Shown here one piece after another: positions 47,861-57,835 of a stretch of DNA of 64,000 nt. Origin of the DNA: Mesostigma viride (taxonomy: Eukaryota; Streptophyta; Mesostigmatophyceae; Mesostigmatales; Mesostigmataceae); the NCBI GenBank assembly GCA_009746045.1, contig RPFO01000826.1:1-64000 (forward strand). Direction: 5' to 3'. Made by a program: the position numbers and the translations under genes. The notes beneath the pieces are model-generated. The model saw only the letters and a list, made by a program, of their open reading frames with translations, was not told the DNA's origin and ran no database searches. Every line of letters begins with the position of its first letter. The first letter of the stretch is position 1.

Positions 47861-50462
47861 GCAGTCGTCGTCGTCGTCATCGTCATCGGCAAGGATGAGC
47901 GCTCGCTTTCGACGCCGGGAGGCGCCTGCGTTGTTGTTCTCCGCCACAACGTCGCTGGGTGGAACCATCTCGCGCAATCGAGCCTCGGCCAGGGTGATAT
48001 CCGGCGCTTGCAACGCAGGGACGACCACACCGGGGCACCCGCAGATCTGTGCCTCCAGCTCGTGGAGAGGCACGCAAGAAACCGCGTCCTCCTCCCAACG
48101 GGCACCCCAGTACATGGCTACCATGTCGTTTTGCGTGTCGACAACAGCGACACGACCATGGTACCTGCCGTCCCGGCTTTCGGTGCGACCGTCCGCGGAT
48201 GTCACACGCTCCGACGCCCAATGACACACGACTTGCCCTACGAGGTTGCGGCTGCCACTCTTGACCTGCAGCGTTACGCCTTCCCAGCATGCCTTCGCCA
48301 TGCCGACGATGCCCTTCGAGCATTCAGCATCTTGCCACTTCACGACCGGGTGTTCCGCGTCATAGGGCACCTCCTTCAGCGCCTTTAGGCACTCCTTGGT
48401 GAGCTTTTTGTTCGCACCCAAGGAGACTCCATGGGGCGGCTGACCTCGCTTGCCCACCACTTGTGTCAAGACGAGGTCTGAGGCGGTGATGATCACCGTG
48501 TGCGCCGCAGTGGTTGGCGGATGGGGCCATTGCGCAATGTCTGTATTCCACGGGTGCCACGTGTCATGCAAATGCTTAGCGCGGTATACAAAGAGCTCAA
48601 TAGAAGGTTGGCCGCCATCCTCCTTCGCAACCACCTCCTTGATGATGCCAACGAGGACTGGAGTCCACGTGAGCTTCGAGTTGCAGAGAATACCAGCTGA
48701 AGGGTGCCAGTATAGAACAGCGGAGCCTTTCTCAACGCCTTGCATGCGCTTCAAGTAAGCGACCTTGGCTGCCATGGCCCTGTCTTCTGCCGCCCATTCC
48801 TGCTGTGTGTGGCCATCATGACGAACTCGGTCTACCAGCGGGGTGACGCGCACCGCCTCTGCGTCGACCAACGCCATGAAGTGCTCTTCTTGCGTCGGTG
48901 GTGGTTCAGGCGCTGCATCGTGCTCACGCAGGGCGGAGATGTCCGCGCGAGATGGCCACGGCAAAGGGCGCCACTCCTCAGGCACCTCCTCAGGGGCATG
49001 TGGGACTTGACTTGCGAAAAAAGGCCTTGTTTGGCTTGATGGTGTCGGGCGGAAAGTACCACTGCCAGATGCCATGGGGCAACTTCTCGACCCTTGTTTT
49101 GATCGACTCCAGCTCCTTCCCCAGAAACTCCATGTTCAATGGTGCGAAGGCTGGGGTGTCCTGCAACATCGGAATGCGGTCTGGATCCACAAGTCGGACG
49201 CCAAACAGCGGCCGCCCCTCCGCATCAAACCTGTATGGCTGTGTCATCGCCTTCCCGCACCGTGGCGCGCCTTCCTGTCGAGTCCCCGCGGGCTGCCACG
49301 GCGTCTTTTGGGACTCCGTGGTCCGGTAGGACAACCAGGTCTCTGTGTTGCCCTGTACCTGGAAGAAGACGGCGTGGTGCACCTTCATTGAGCGACCGCG
49401 TTTTTCAGGCACCGGCTGTGCCGCTCCGCCGCTCCGCCGCTCCGCTGCCCGCCGGCTGCGCCGCCGGCCCGCCGCGCGCCGGCTGCCCCGCCCCGTAGCC
49501 CGTCGACAGGCTGCCCCGCCCCGCCGCATGCCAGCTGCGCCGGCCCGCCGCCCACGCGCGCCGGCAGCGCCGTTGGCCCCCCGCGCGCCGACGGCCCTGC
49601 CCCGCCGCCCGTTGACAGCCCCGCCCCGCCGCATGCCAGCTGCGCCGGCCCGCCGCCCATGCGCGCCGGCAGCGCCGCTGGCCCCCGCGCGCCGACGGCC
49701 CTGCCCCGCCGCCCGTCGACTGCCCCGCCCCGCCGCCCGTCGACAGCCCTGCCCCGCCGCATGCAGGCTGCGCCGCCGCTGCCACCTCGCTGCGCGCTGG
49801 CTGCGCCACCTCGCCGCCCGCCGACGGCGCCGCCCCGCCGCGCACCGGCTGCCCCGCCCCGCCGCCTGTCGACTGCCCCGCCCCGCCGCATGCCAGCTGC
49901 GCCGGCCCGCCGCCCACGCGCGCCGGCAGCGCCGCTGGCCCCCCGCGCGCTGACGGCCCTGCCCCGCCGCCCGTCGACTGCCCCGCCCCGCCGCCCGTCG
50001 ACAGCCCCGACCCACCGCATGCCAGGTGCGCCGGCCCGCCGCCCGCGCGCGCCGGCAGCGCCGCTGGCCCCCGCGCGCCGACGGCCCTGCCCCGCCGCCC
50101 GTCGACAGCCCTGCCCCGCCGCCCGTCGACAGCCCTGCCCCGCCGCCCGTCGACAGCCCCGCCCCGCCGCATGCCAGCTGCGCCGGCCCGCCGCCCACGC
50201 GCGCCGGCAGCGCCGCTGGCCCTGCCCCGCCGCCCGTCGACTGCCCCGCCCCGCCGCCCGTCGACAGCCCTGCCCCGCCGCATGCCAGGTGCGCCGGCCC
50301 GCCGCCCGCGCGCACCGGCAGCGCCGCTGGCCCCCCGCGCGCCGACGGCCCTGCCCCGCCGCCCGTCGACAGCCCCGCCCCGCCGCATGCCAGCTGCGCC
50401 GGCCGGCCGCCCATGCGCGCCATGCGCTTCGCAGGTCCATTGGGATCATGAGGCCTGCGCAA
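47858..50462 (-). pseudogene. unidentified coding region with GC-rich repeat segment and one frameshift
   Basis: The frame read from 50462 begins RPHDPNGPAKRMARM, passes through a long Ala/Gly/Arg-rich tandem repeat (49400-50440) and continues as ordinary-looking protein (MKVHHAVFFQVQ, FDAEGRPLFGVRLVDPDRIP, LPHGIWQWYFPPDTIKP). Near 49020 a T6 run shifts the frame, and the sequence continues (QVPHAPEEVPEEWRPLPWPS, ALLKR-like helices, MYWGARWEEDAVSCVP) to an acidic Asp-rich end and stop at 47858. I do not recognise the family. It lies inside the 16.6 kb insertion and might belong to the element. A single homopolymer indel separates two otherwise open frames, so an assembly error is possible. 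Confidence 0.45.
49400..50445. repeat. GC-rich tandem repeat inside the unidentified coding region
   Basis: Units of CCCGCCGCCCGTCGACAGCC type and GCATGCCAGCTGCGCCGGCC type alternate in composite arrays. All six frames stay open for long stretches, so the encoded Ala/Gly/Arg repeats in other frames are shadows. Confidence 0.9.
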
Positions 50463-50600
50463 AATCTCACCTCGGAGGCCCGTGCTACTTCTAGTAAGAT
50501 GCTTGCATTTTCAATGCGTCACCTATATGCAGGCATAGAGGGTGGTACATGGCGCTAGACTCATCAGGGGATAGGAGCCATGCCCTCAGCAATTACTCAC

Positions 50601-51375
50601 CTCCTGGCCCTTGCTGTTGCGGTCTCGGATGAAGATGATGGTCTACACGCCGCCGCATGCAAACAAGGAATGAGAGACAAAGCCGTGCGAGGCCAATATG
50701 GGCACAGTGAGAGAAACAAGTCGACGCGAATCTACATCACGAGTGTCAGCGAAGGGGACCCATGGGAGAAGTCTCCCTCCCATGGTATCATTCACGGACA
50801 CACGCAGCGGCCATGGGAACAGCCAAAACAGCAGGTTCACACACGCAAGGGCAACGACCTGCAGTGCCTGACCAGCATGTCGGTCAGTTGTGATTGGCAA
50901 GGCAGAGCCACACACACCAGGTACACGCTGCATGGGCAGGGAAGACGCTCTTACATGAGAAAAAGCGAGGAAACGTGCGCGAGAAGGATATTAAGAGCGA
51001 TCCGCCTAGAAGGATGCTACAATAGCATCATATATTCAAGAATTAGCAAAGAAAGATGTAGAAAAGAGACAAAAGAAAGAAATACGAGAGAAAGCAAAGA
51101 CAGGGAGCTGCCAAACCGGGCAGACAAAAGGTTACGAGCGGCAAGAGTTGTGAACGCTGCACTTGATTGCTTTCTCTGACTTGTCAACTGCGAAGAGTGA
51201 CTGACTTACCTCTCTGGAAATGGTATGCTCAGCATCCCATGGTAATGAAATGGTGAGCTATGCTGTCAGACATGCCTATATAACATAGCTACCCTAGGGT
51301 CCTAATACAAAACTAGAAATCAAACCATACCGTGAGTTTCCCGGCTCGCACGGCCTCCTCCCTTTGTGCCAACGC
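50601..51375 (-). CDS. partial gene: three phase-0 exons of an unidentified protein
   Basis: Exons 51375-51331 (ALAQREEAVRAGKLT), 51257-51210 (LTISLPWDAEHTISRE) and 50642-50601 (TIIFIRDRNSKGQE). Each has an AG acceptor and a GT donor (GTATGG, GTAAGT, GTGAGT) and a length divisible by 3. The joined peptide reads like conserved protein, but I cannot name it, and no start or stop exon could be linked. The second acceptor (TAG) is a choice between two nearby sites. Being inside the 16.6 kb insertion, this may be a captured host gene fragment. Confidence 0.4.
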
Positions 51376-51514
51376 CTGCAAACACAACGGGCCGTGGAGG
51401 AGGGTGGAAAGGTGGGCAAGTGTGGAGGAGTTTGGGGGGGACCGGGTTGAGCAGCGGTGGGGGAAAGATGTGCCGGTCATGATGTTGTCAACTACAGCTG
51501 TTGTATCGTGATTC

Positions 51515-51830
51515 ACCTTCAATAAGTCTACTGTTCTACATCCGGTGGTGGATGGACACAAGCAATAAAGGCCCCGCCCACAACTCAGATTTCTTTAGAA
51601 AATCTACTGATCTACATTCGATGGCGCCTTCACAGAAGCAGGAAACTCCGCCCACCGGTCAAATGTTACGCCCAACAAAGCCCCAACTTTCTTCAAGAAG
51701 TATACTGTTTAACATCCGGTAGTGCTTGGACAGAAGCAATATGTAAAGCCCGCCCACGAATCGGATTTCTTTACGAAAAACCTGTTTTACATTCGATGGG
51801 GTCTTGACAGATTCAAGCAGCAATACTCGT
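51515..51830. repeat. diverged roughly 95-bp tandem repeat, 3-4 copies
   Basis: Repeating order: TCTACATCCGGTGGTGGATG-like word, AGCAATAAAGGCCCCGCCCA-like word, then TTTCTTTAGAAAATCTACTG-like word. Copies are about 70-80% alike by eye. No coding content. Confidence 0.7.
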
Positions 51831-51887
51831 TTCTACCTGCGTGCGACTGCAGCGGCCGAGTGCTGCAACTTGCCTTCACGTCCCAGT

Positions 51888-52888
51888 CTTCACGTGACAG
51901 TCCTGGTCTTCACGTCTTCACGTCTTCACGTCTTCACGTCTTCACGTCTTCACGTCTTCACGTCTTCACGTCTTCACGTCTTCACGTCTTCACGACTTCA
52001 CCTGAACTTGCGGCGTATCGTATCTTTGATACCTTGCCTGCACGTCTTCACGTCTTCACGTCTTCACCGCGTCTTCACCTGTCTTCACCACGTCTTCACG
52101 TCTTCGCGTCTTCACGTCTTCACGGCTTCACCTGAACACCTGAACTTCACCTGAACTTGCCGTATCGTGTCTTCACGTCTTCACGTCTTCACGTCTTCAC
52201 GTCTTCACGTCTTCACCGCGTCTTCACCTGTCTTCACCACGTCTTCACGGCTTCACGGCTTCACGGCTTCACGGCTTCACCTGAACACCTGAACTTCACC
52301 TGAACTTGCCGTATCGTGTCTTCACGTCTTCACGTCTTCACGTCTTCACGTCTTCACGTCTTCACCGCGTCTTCACCTGTCTTCACCACGTCTTCACGGC
52401 TTCACGGCTTCACGGCTTCACGGCTTCACCTGAACACCTGAACTTCACCTGAACTTGCCGTATCGTGTCTTCACGTCTTCACGTCTTCACGTCTTCACGT
52501 CTTCACGTCTTCACCGCGTCTTCACCTGTCTTCACCACGTCTTCACGTCTTCGCGTCTTCACGTCTTCACGGCTTCACCTGAACACCTGAACTTCACCTG
52601 AACTTGCCGTATCGTGTCTTCACGTCTTCACGTCTTCACGTCTTCACGTCTTCACGTCTTCACGTCTTCACCGCGTCTTCACCTGTCTTCACCACGTCTT
52701 CACGTCTTCGCGTCTTCACGTCTTCACGGCTTCACCTGAACACCTGAACTTCACCTGAACTTGCCGTATCGTGTCTTCACGTCTTCACGTCTTCACGTCT
52801 TCACGTCTTCACGTCTTCACCGCGTCTTCACCTGTCTTCACCACGTCTTCACGGCTTCACCTGAACACCTGAACTTTGCGTATCGTAT
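51888..52888. repeat. CTTCACGT-based satellite with roughly 149-bp higher-order units
   Basis: The 9-bp word CACGTCTTC is reiterated and grouped into six or seven larger units, each ending TTCACCTGAACACCTGAACT and CTGAACTTGCCGTATCGTGT. Units alternate between an internal (GGCTTCAC)n and a CGTCTTCGCGTCTTC variant. Confidence 0.93.
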
Positions 52889-53389
52889 CTTTCATACATT
52901 GCATCATTTGCATGCCTTGGAGCTGCACGTCTTCAAGGAGTGTCACCCAGTTCCCGCTTGATTCAAATGCACTTCGCGCTTGAATTCGTGACTTCGCCCC
53001 GCTCAAGGTGGAAAGAATGATGGGCACTAGCCACGGGAACTATGCCCGATGCTGATAGCCGAAGCGATGACATGGACGAATTGATTGATTTGTGTTATGC
53101 CGGGGACGATTGTAGAAAATGGGTGCTAGGAAAGAAATCTGGTGCCATGAAAGTAGATTTTTTGGCCGGTGCAAACCACCAATGCGCCGGCCGATGTGGC
53201 AAGGTCCTGCACGGCAGCCAGAGCGCACCCAGCCAGAGCGTACCCAGCCGCTGCCGCCGCCGACCCCCGTACTGGTGGGCGTGGAACAGACGATGAGAGA
53301 GATGCAACGAGCTATGGAGAACCAAAGCAAGAAGGTTGAAGAGCTTGGTTTGCAGCTGCGTCAAGAGGTGCAGAAACAAGTGGTCCAGC

Positions 53390-53395
<6 letters not shown>

Positions 53396-53431
<36 letters not shown>

Positions 53432-53480
53432 TGCAGCAGCAACTGCAGCAGCAACTGCAGCAGCAACTGCAGCAACAACT

Positions 53481-53566
<86 letters not shown>
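53396..53566. repeat. (CAG)n tract with CTG interruptions
   Basis: About 57 triplets, with CAACTG interruptions between 53429 and 53482. It encodes poly-Gln in the coiled-coil frame of the surrounding plus-strand coding region. Confidence 0.95.
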
Positions 53567-53567
<1 letters not shown>

Positions 53568-53778
53568 CTTCAGTTCCCGCAGGCAGCGTCGGCAATGTCG
53601 CAGTTTCCACAGGCATTGTCGGCACTGCAGCAGTTTTCGCAGGGACCGTCGGCAGCAGAGCAGTTCCCGCAGGGATCATCGGTGGTGCAGCAGTTCTTTG
53701 TGAGTCATTCGTGTAGTGTTGAGTGGGTGGGGTGGGTGTGTGTGTGGGGGGGGGGGGGTGTAGGGGGGATTTGACTGT

Positions 53779-55017
53779 GTGACTGCGTGGCTGCTTGGCT
53801 GGAAAGGAGGGTGCGTGGCTGTGTGGCTGCGTGGCTGCGCTGCTGCGTGGCTGCGTGGCTGCTTGGCTGGAAAGGAGGGTGCGTGGCTGTGTGGCTGCGT
53901 GGCTGCGCTGCTGCGTGGCTGCGTGGCTGCGCTGCTGCGTGGCTGCGTGGCTGCGTGGCTGCGTGGCTGCGTGGCTGCGTGGCTGCGTGGCTGCGTGGCT
54001 GCGTGGCTGCGTGGCTGCTTGGCTGGAAAGGAGGGTGCGTGGCTGTGTGGCTGCGTGGCTGCGTGGCTGCGCTGCTGCGTGGCTGCGTGGCTGCTTGGCT
54101 GGAAAGGAGGGTGCGTGGCTGTGTGGCTGCGTGGCTGCGCTGCTGCGTGGCTGCGTGGCTGCGTGGCTGCGTGGCTGCGTGGCTGCGTGGCTGGAAAGGA
54201 GGGTGCGTGGCTGTGTGGCTGCGTGGCTGCGCGGCTGCGTGGCTGCGTGGCTGCGTGGCTGCGTGGCTGCGCTGCTGCGTGGCTGCGTGGCTGCGTGGCT
54301 GCGTGGCTGTGTGGCTGCGTGGCTGCGCTGCTGCGTGGCTGCGTGGCTGCGTGGCTGCGTGGCTGCGTGGCTGCTTGGCTGGAAAGGAGGGTGCGTGGCT
54401 GTGTGGCTGCGTGGCTGCGCTGCTGCGTGGCTGCGTGGCTGCGTGGCTGCGTGGCTGCGTGGCTGCGTGGCTGGAAAGGAGGGTGCGTGGCTGTGTGGCT
54501 GCGTGGCTGCGCTGCTGCGTGGCTGCGCTGCTGCGTGGCTGCGTGGCTGCGTGGCTGCGTGGCTGCGCTGCTGCGTGGCTGCGTGGCTGCGTGGCTGTGT
54601 GGCTGCGTGGCTGCGCTGCTGCGTGGCTGCGTGGCTGCGTGGCTGCGTGGCTGCGTGGCTGCTTGGCTGGAAAGGAGGGTGCGTGGCTGTGTGGCTGCGT
54701 GGCTGCGCTGCTGCGTGGCTGCGTGGCTGCGTGGCTGGAAAGGAGGGTGCGTGGCTGTGTGGCTGCGTGGCTGCGTGGCTGCGTGGCTGCGTGGCTGCTT
54801 GGCTGGAAAGGAGGGTGCGTGGCTGTGTGGCTGCGTAGCTGCGCTGCTGCGTGGCTGCGTGGCTGCGTGGCTGCGTGGCTGCGTGGCTGCGTGGCTGCGT
54901 GGCTGCGTGGCTGCGTGGCTGCGTGGCTGCGTGGCTGGAAAGGAGGGTGCGTGGCTGTGTGGCTGCGTGGCTGCGCTGCTGCGTGGCTGCGTGGCTGCGT
55001 GGCTGCGTGGCTGGCTG
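53779..55017. repeat. 8-bp GCTGCGTG satellite with composite units
   Basis: (GCTGCGTG)n interspersed with GCGCTGCTGCGTG, and about ten times with GCTGGAAAGGAGGGTGCGTG. It ends in a 14-base G run (55017-55030). It stays open in most frames on both strands (WLRGCVAA and QPRSHAAT types), which are artefacts. Confidence 0.95.
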
Positions 55018-55820
55018 GGGGGGGGGGGGGTGCCGGGTGCGTGGATGCGTGGATGTGTGGCTGGGTGGGTGCGTCACTGCGTGGCTGGCTGGCTCTGTGG
55101 CTGCGTGGGCGGCTGGATGGCCGGGTCAGCGTGGCTGCGTGTTCAATGGGATGCTAATATGTTGTTGCCTTTGGATGCCACAGTTCATGGATTCTTTTGT
55201 TCACATGCAGGTGCTGCCGTCTTCCCCATCGACGTCGTCAAGACCGATGTCGCCAAGAAGGATGATGCAATCACTCTCGGCCATGTTTAACTCATGTGGG
55301 CCTTCATGGCCATACGGGAAATATTATTGAATCAGTTCTTTGACACTGAGTTGGCACTACGCAACACCTTTGATGCACATGAGTGCAGGGCGCATGTGTT
55401 GAAACCATGCAACCATGGCGATCCCTCAAAAAGTTTGGTTATGTAATAAGTGACACAATTATTCCGGACGTATGATGGCCCAACGTCCTGTAAGGTTGAG
55501 TTGTCTTGGAGGAGGAGCGTGATGACCGCGGAAGCCGCGTGGGTGTCTGTAGTGCTATATCTTGAAGATGTACGGTCTTGGAAGAGTTATGGTCTTGGAA
55601 TCATATAATAATGAGCTTGGAATAAAGTTGCGGGCAGCCTTCAATTGGCATATGTTGTCTCATTGATGTTGTCTCATTGCGTTAATGGGTCAATTGTCTT
55701 AGTTTATATAATGTATATCTTGGGAAACTCATTGCTTCAATAAAATGCATGCTAGGCGCAATCAACCCCCACAAACACATCTGAAAACTGCACACTGCAT
55801 CAAATGTATCCTAGACAAAA

Positions 55821-55849
55821 AAATGTATCCTAATCCGGTAAAACCACCC
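55821..55849 (-). repeat. right terminal inverted repeat of the 16.6 kb insertion
   Basis: Exact inverted copy of 39278-39306. The interrupted coding sequence resumes at 55850 with the second ATG of the target-site duplication. Confidence 0.85.
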
Positions 55850-57255
55850 ATGCATGGGCAGATCCTCAAGTTCGCCCTGAAAAGGCTGAACCTGCGGCCG
55901 CGACGACCCCACAGACGACCTCGAACCTCCCCCCTCCCTCATCCCCTCCACCTCACAAGTAAACTTGTTCACCCACTCTGTCGTGTGAGTGGCTTTGAAA
56001 ATGGAACATGTGGGCACGGACGACCCCACGTCGAGCTGGCTACCATGATCGCACGCGTGGCATTCAGGTCCGCACTCGCATCTGGCATGAAAAGTTGCAC
56101 GAAATTTGGCCAACCCCCCAACCATGGACTGCATGGTAGTGTGGTGCTGGCATGCGCACAAGTTCCGCATTTTCCACCGCCCCTTGACGCATGCGGGCAT
56201 ATGCTTGCAAAAAGTAGTGTATCCCACATGAACTGTGCTCTTCTGATTCGTGCGTAGCATTGACATCCCTGCCTCCGTCTCCAAAATCACCTGATTTCCC
56301 CCCCTCACACCCTCCTCTCCCTCCCCCCCCCCCCCTCCCTACTGTCCATCCGCCGCGGTGGCTTCAACTCCGGATGGCGGGAAATGAACACTTCGTAAAT
56401 CTTCGACTTGGAGACAGTATAGTAGCGCGCACCCTCCGAAAACGCTAGTGTATGTTTGTAATCCTTTCTGGTCCATTCACAATGAACATCCTTCATGTTC
56501 GGAGACGCCCGCGTCAAGTTATCATCCCTCCAGCACGCTTGTATCAGGGCAATGACTTCCGTCGGAAGCTCGTCTTTCCTCCTCCTCCTCTCTGGCGCAC
56601 TCATCAAAAGGTCGTCCTCCCCTTCTTCCATTCCATCCCTGTGACCCCGAACAGTTGCGACAAAGCGCCTGTCAATCCCGAACGCGCGCTCCACAATCCT
56701 GTCCGGGACGCCCTCCATTGCCTTCGTAACAAGTCCACACAAGGCCCACCTAAGCCCACGATCCTTCTCAGATGTTCCCAAGTCGCCAAAAGCCTTCTTG
56801 ATGTTATCCCGAAGAGATTCCGCCCAATTTTCAGGAAGCCCGCCGTCACAGTTCTTCCTCTTCTTAATGCCGTTGCTCTCCGCCACCATGGCATTTAGTC
56901 TTGAAGCTGCGCAAGACAGAACCTCCGCGCTCATCTCTGGCGTCCTGTGGTTGTTTGCTTTCACGCGTTCCGCCATGATAGGAAAGATGTCATTGGCAAT
57001 TTTGTACCCCTTGTTCTCGATGTACTTGTCGCTCCAGAGACCGCGAAGTGCAGGCTCCCGGTCGTCATTGGACAAGGGACGCGAACCGTCGGAAACGGCC
57101 CCCCGCCCCGATCGCGCCATCAGACTTTGGTCAGACGGCAGCTGATTTTTTTCGCCTCTTAATCCCGCGGCACCGAAAGCCCTGAGGATGAGTAATGATA
57201 AATAATCACCATTAAAGACACGACGAAAACGATGGGCATCAAACAAGAACGACAA
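55850..57255 (-). pseudogene. split transposase-like gene, N-terminal half
   Basis: Exons on the minus strand: one ending at 56343 (open from 57255; likely first Met MARSGRGAVSDGSRP near 57120), and 56268 to 55850, where the insertion cuts it. Exon 1 is helical and charged (GIKKRKNCDGGLPENWAESL, YYTVSKSKIYEVFISRHPEL). Exon 2 carries a Cys/His-rich segment (YTTFCKHMPACVKG, NLCACQHHTTM, CECGPECHACDHG) and reaches ELEDLPMHG at the insertion point. Continuing from 39277 gives GRVLDDEEGV in the same frame. The order of parts (SRHPEL segment, Cys/His segment, Cys pairs, DYAENY, SDN, HGKG) is that of the element-borne protein family named for the other half. Confidence 0.58.
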
Positions 57256-57835
57256 GCGTCATTAATAACGCCGGCCGGCGCAACTGGATACATGTAAACC
57301 ATACAAAAGTGATTTTATGAAACACATACAGTTTGTCATTAATAACGACGGCCGGCGTAACTCGGGCGCAATTAAAAACCATTAAGAAGCAACTCAGGAT
57401 ATGCAGGCAGAAATCCTTCAGGTGTAAAAAAGATGTACAAACACACTTTTGGTAATGGGGCCTGATTGCGCAACTGCAAGATACCATTGGAAACGCCGGC
57501 CGGCGCAACTGGATGCATGTACATAAACCATACAAAAGTGATTTGCACAAAACCCCTACAATTTGTCATGAGTAACGACGGCCGGCGTAACTCGGTTGCA
57601 TTTGAAAACCACAAAGAAGCAACTCAGGTAGTGAAGGCGGAAATCCCAGAGGTGATAAAATGTTTACCAACACAAAATGTTGATAAGCGTGCAAGCTTTT
57701 GCAAGTGCGCGCAAGATACCATTGGAAACGCCGGCCGGCGCAACTGGAACACCAAAACAAAAAACTTGATTTGCACGAAACCCATTCAGTTCGTCATGGA
57801 TAACGACGGCCGGCGCAACTTCATGGCACTCACCA
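57244..57835. repeat. roughly 235-bp tandem repeat with GCCGGCCGGC motifs
   Basis: About 2.5 units, each with an AACGCCGGCCGGCGCAACTG word followed about 80 bp later by AACGACGGCCGGCGTAACT. The same ACGACGGCCGGCGTAACT word occurs in the last intron of the split transposase gene (38040-38058), so the repeat appears to belong to that element. Confidence 0.8.

Larger units (their letters stand above)
53042..55330 (+). pseudogene. two-exon coding region with coiled coil and poly-Gln, frame-disrupted
   Basis: Reads MPDADSRSDDMDELIDLCYA up to about 53200. It then shifts to another frame (TPVLVGVEQTMREMQRAMEN, a coiled coil running into poly-Gln at 53396-53566), and after the CAG tract to a third frame (ALQFPQAASAMSQFPQALSA, a repeating QFPQ pattern) ending at a GTGAGT donor after 53699. 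The second exon, 55184-55330 (FMDSFVHMQVLPSSPSTSSR to the stop TGA), joins in phase. The 1.48 kb intron is filled by an 8-bp satellite. No family recognised. Two frame changes suggest decay; CAG-tract length change alone could explain the second. It is inside the 16.6 kb insertion. Confidence 0.42.
39278..55849. mobile_element. 16.6 kb insertion with 29-bp terminal inverted repeats
   Basis: The left end 39278-39306 and right end 55821-55849 are exact inverted copies (starting GGGTGGTTTTACCGGATTAG). Flanking ATG trinucleotides form a 3-bp duplication, and deleting the element with one ATG restores a continuous frame in the interrupted gene. Three-base duplications occur in PIF/Harbinger and CACTA elements, but neither the TIR start nor the ATG target matches the usual CACTA or TWA signatures, and no transposase is recognised inside. 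The interior holds a non-LTR retrotransposon, a partial unidentified gene, two decayed genes and satellites. It may be a non-autonomous DNA transposon that has grown by later insertions. Confidence 0.8.

Noticed and set aside
53095-55290. Very long frames on both strands (QPRSHAAT and WLRGCVAA repeats)
   Set aside because: Products of the GCTGCGTG satellite; every frame is open, so openness carries no information.
39278-55849. Classification as CACTA or PIF/Harbinger
   Set aside because: The 3-bp duplication fits in length, but the ends do not start CACTA, the target ATG is not TWA, and no matching transposase was seen.
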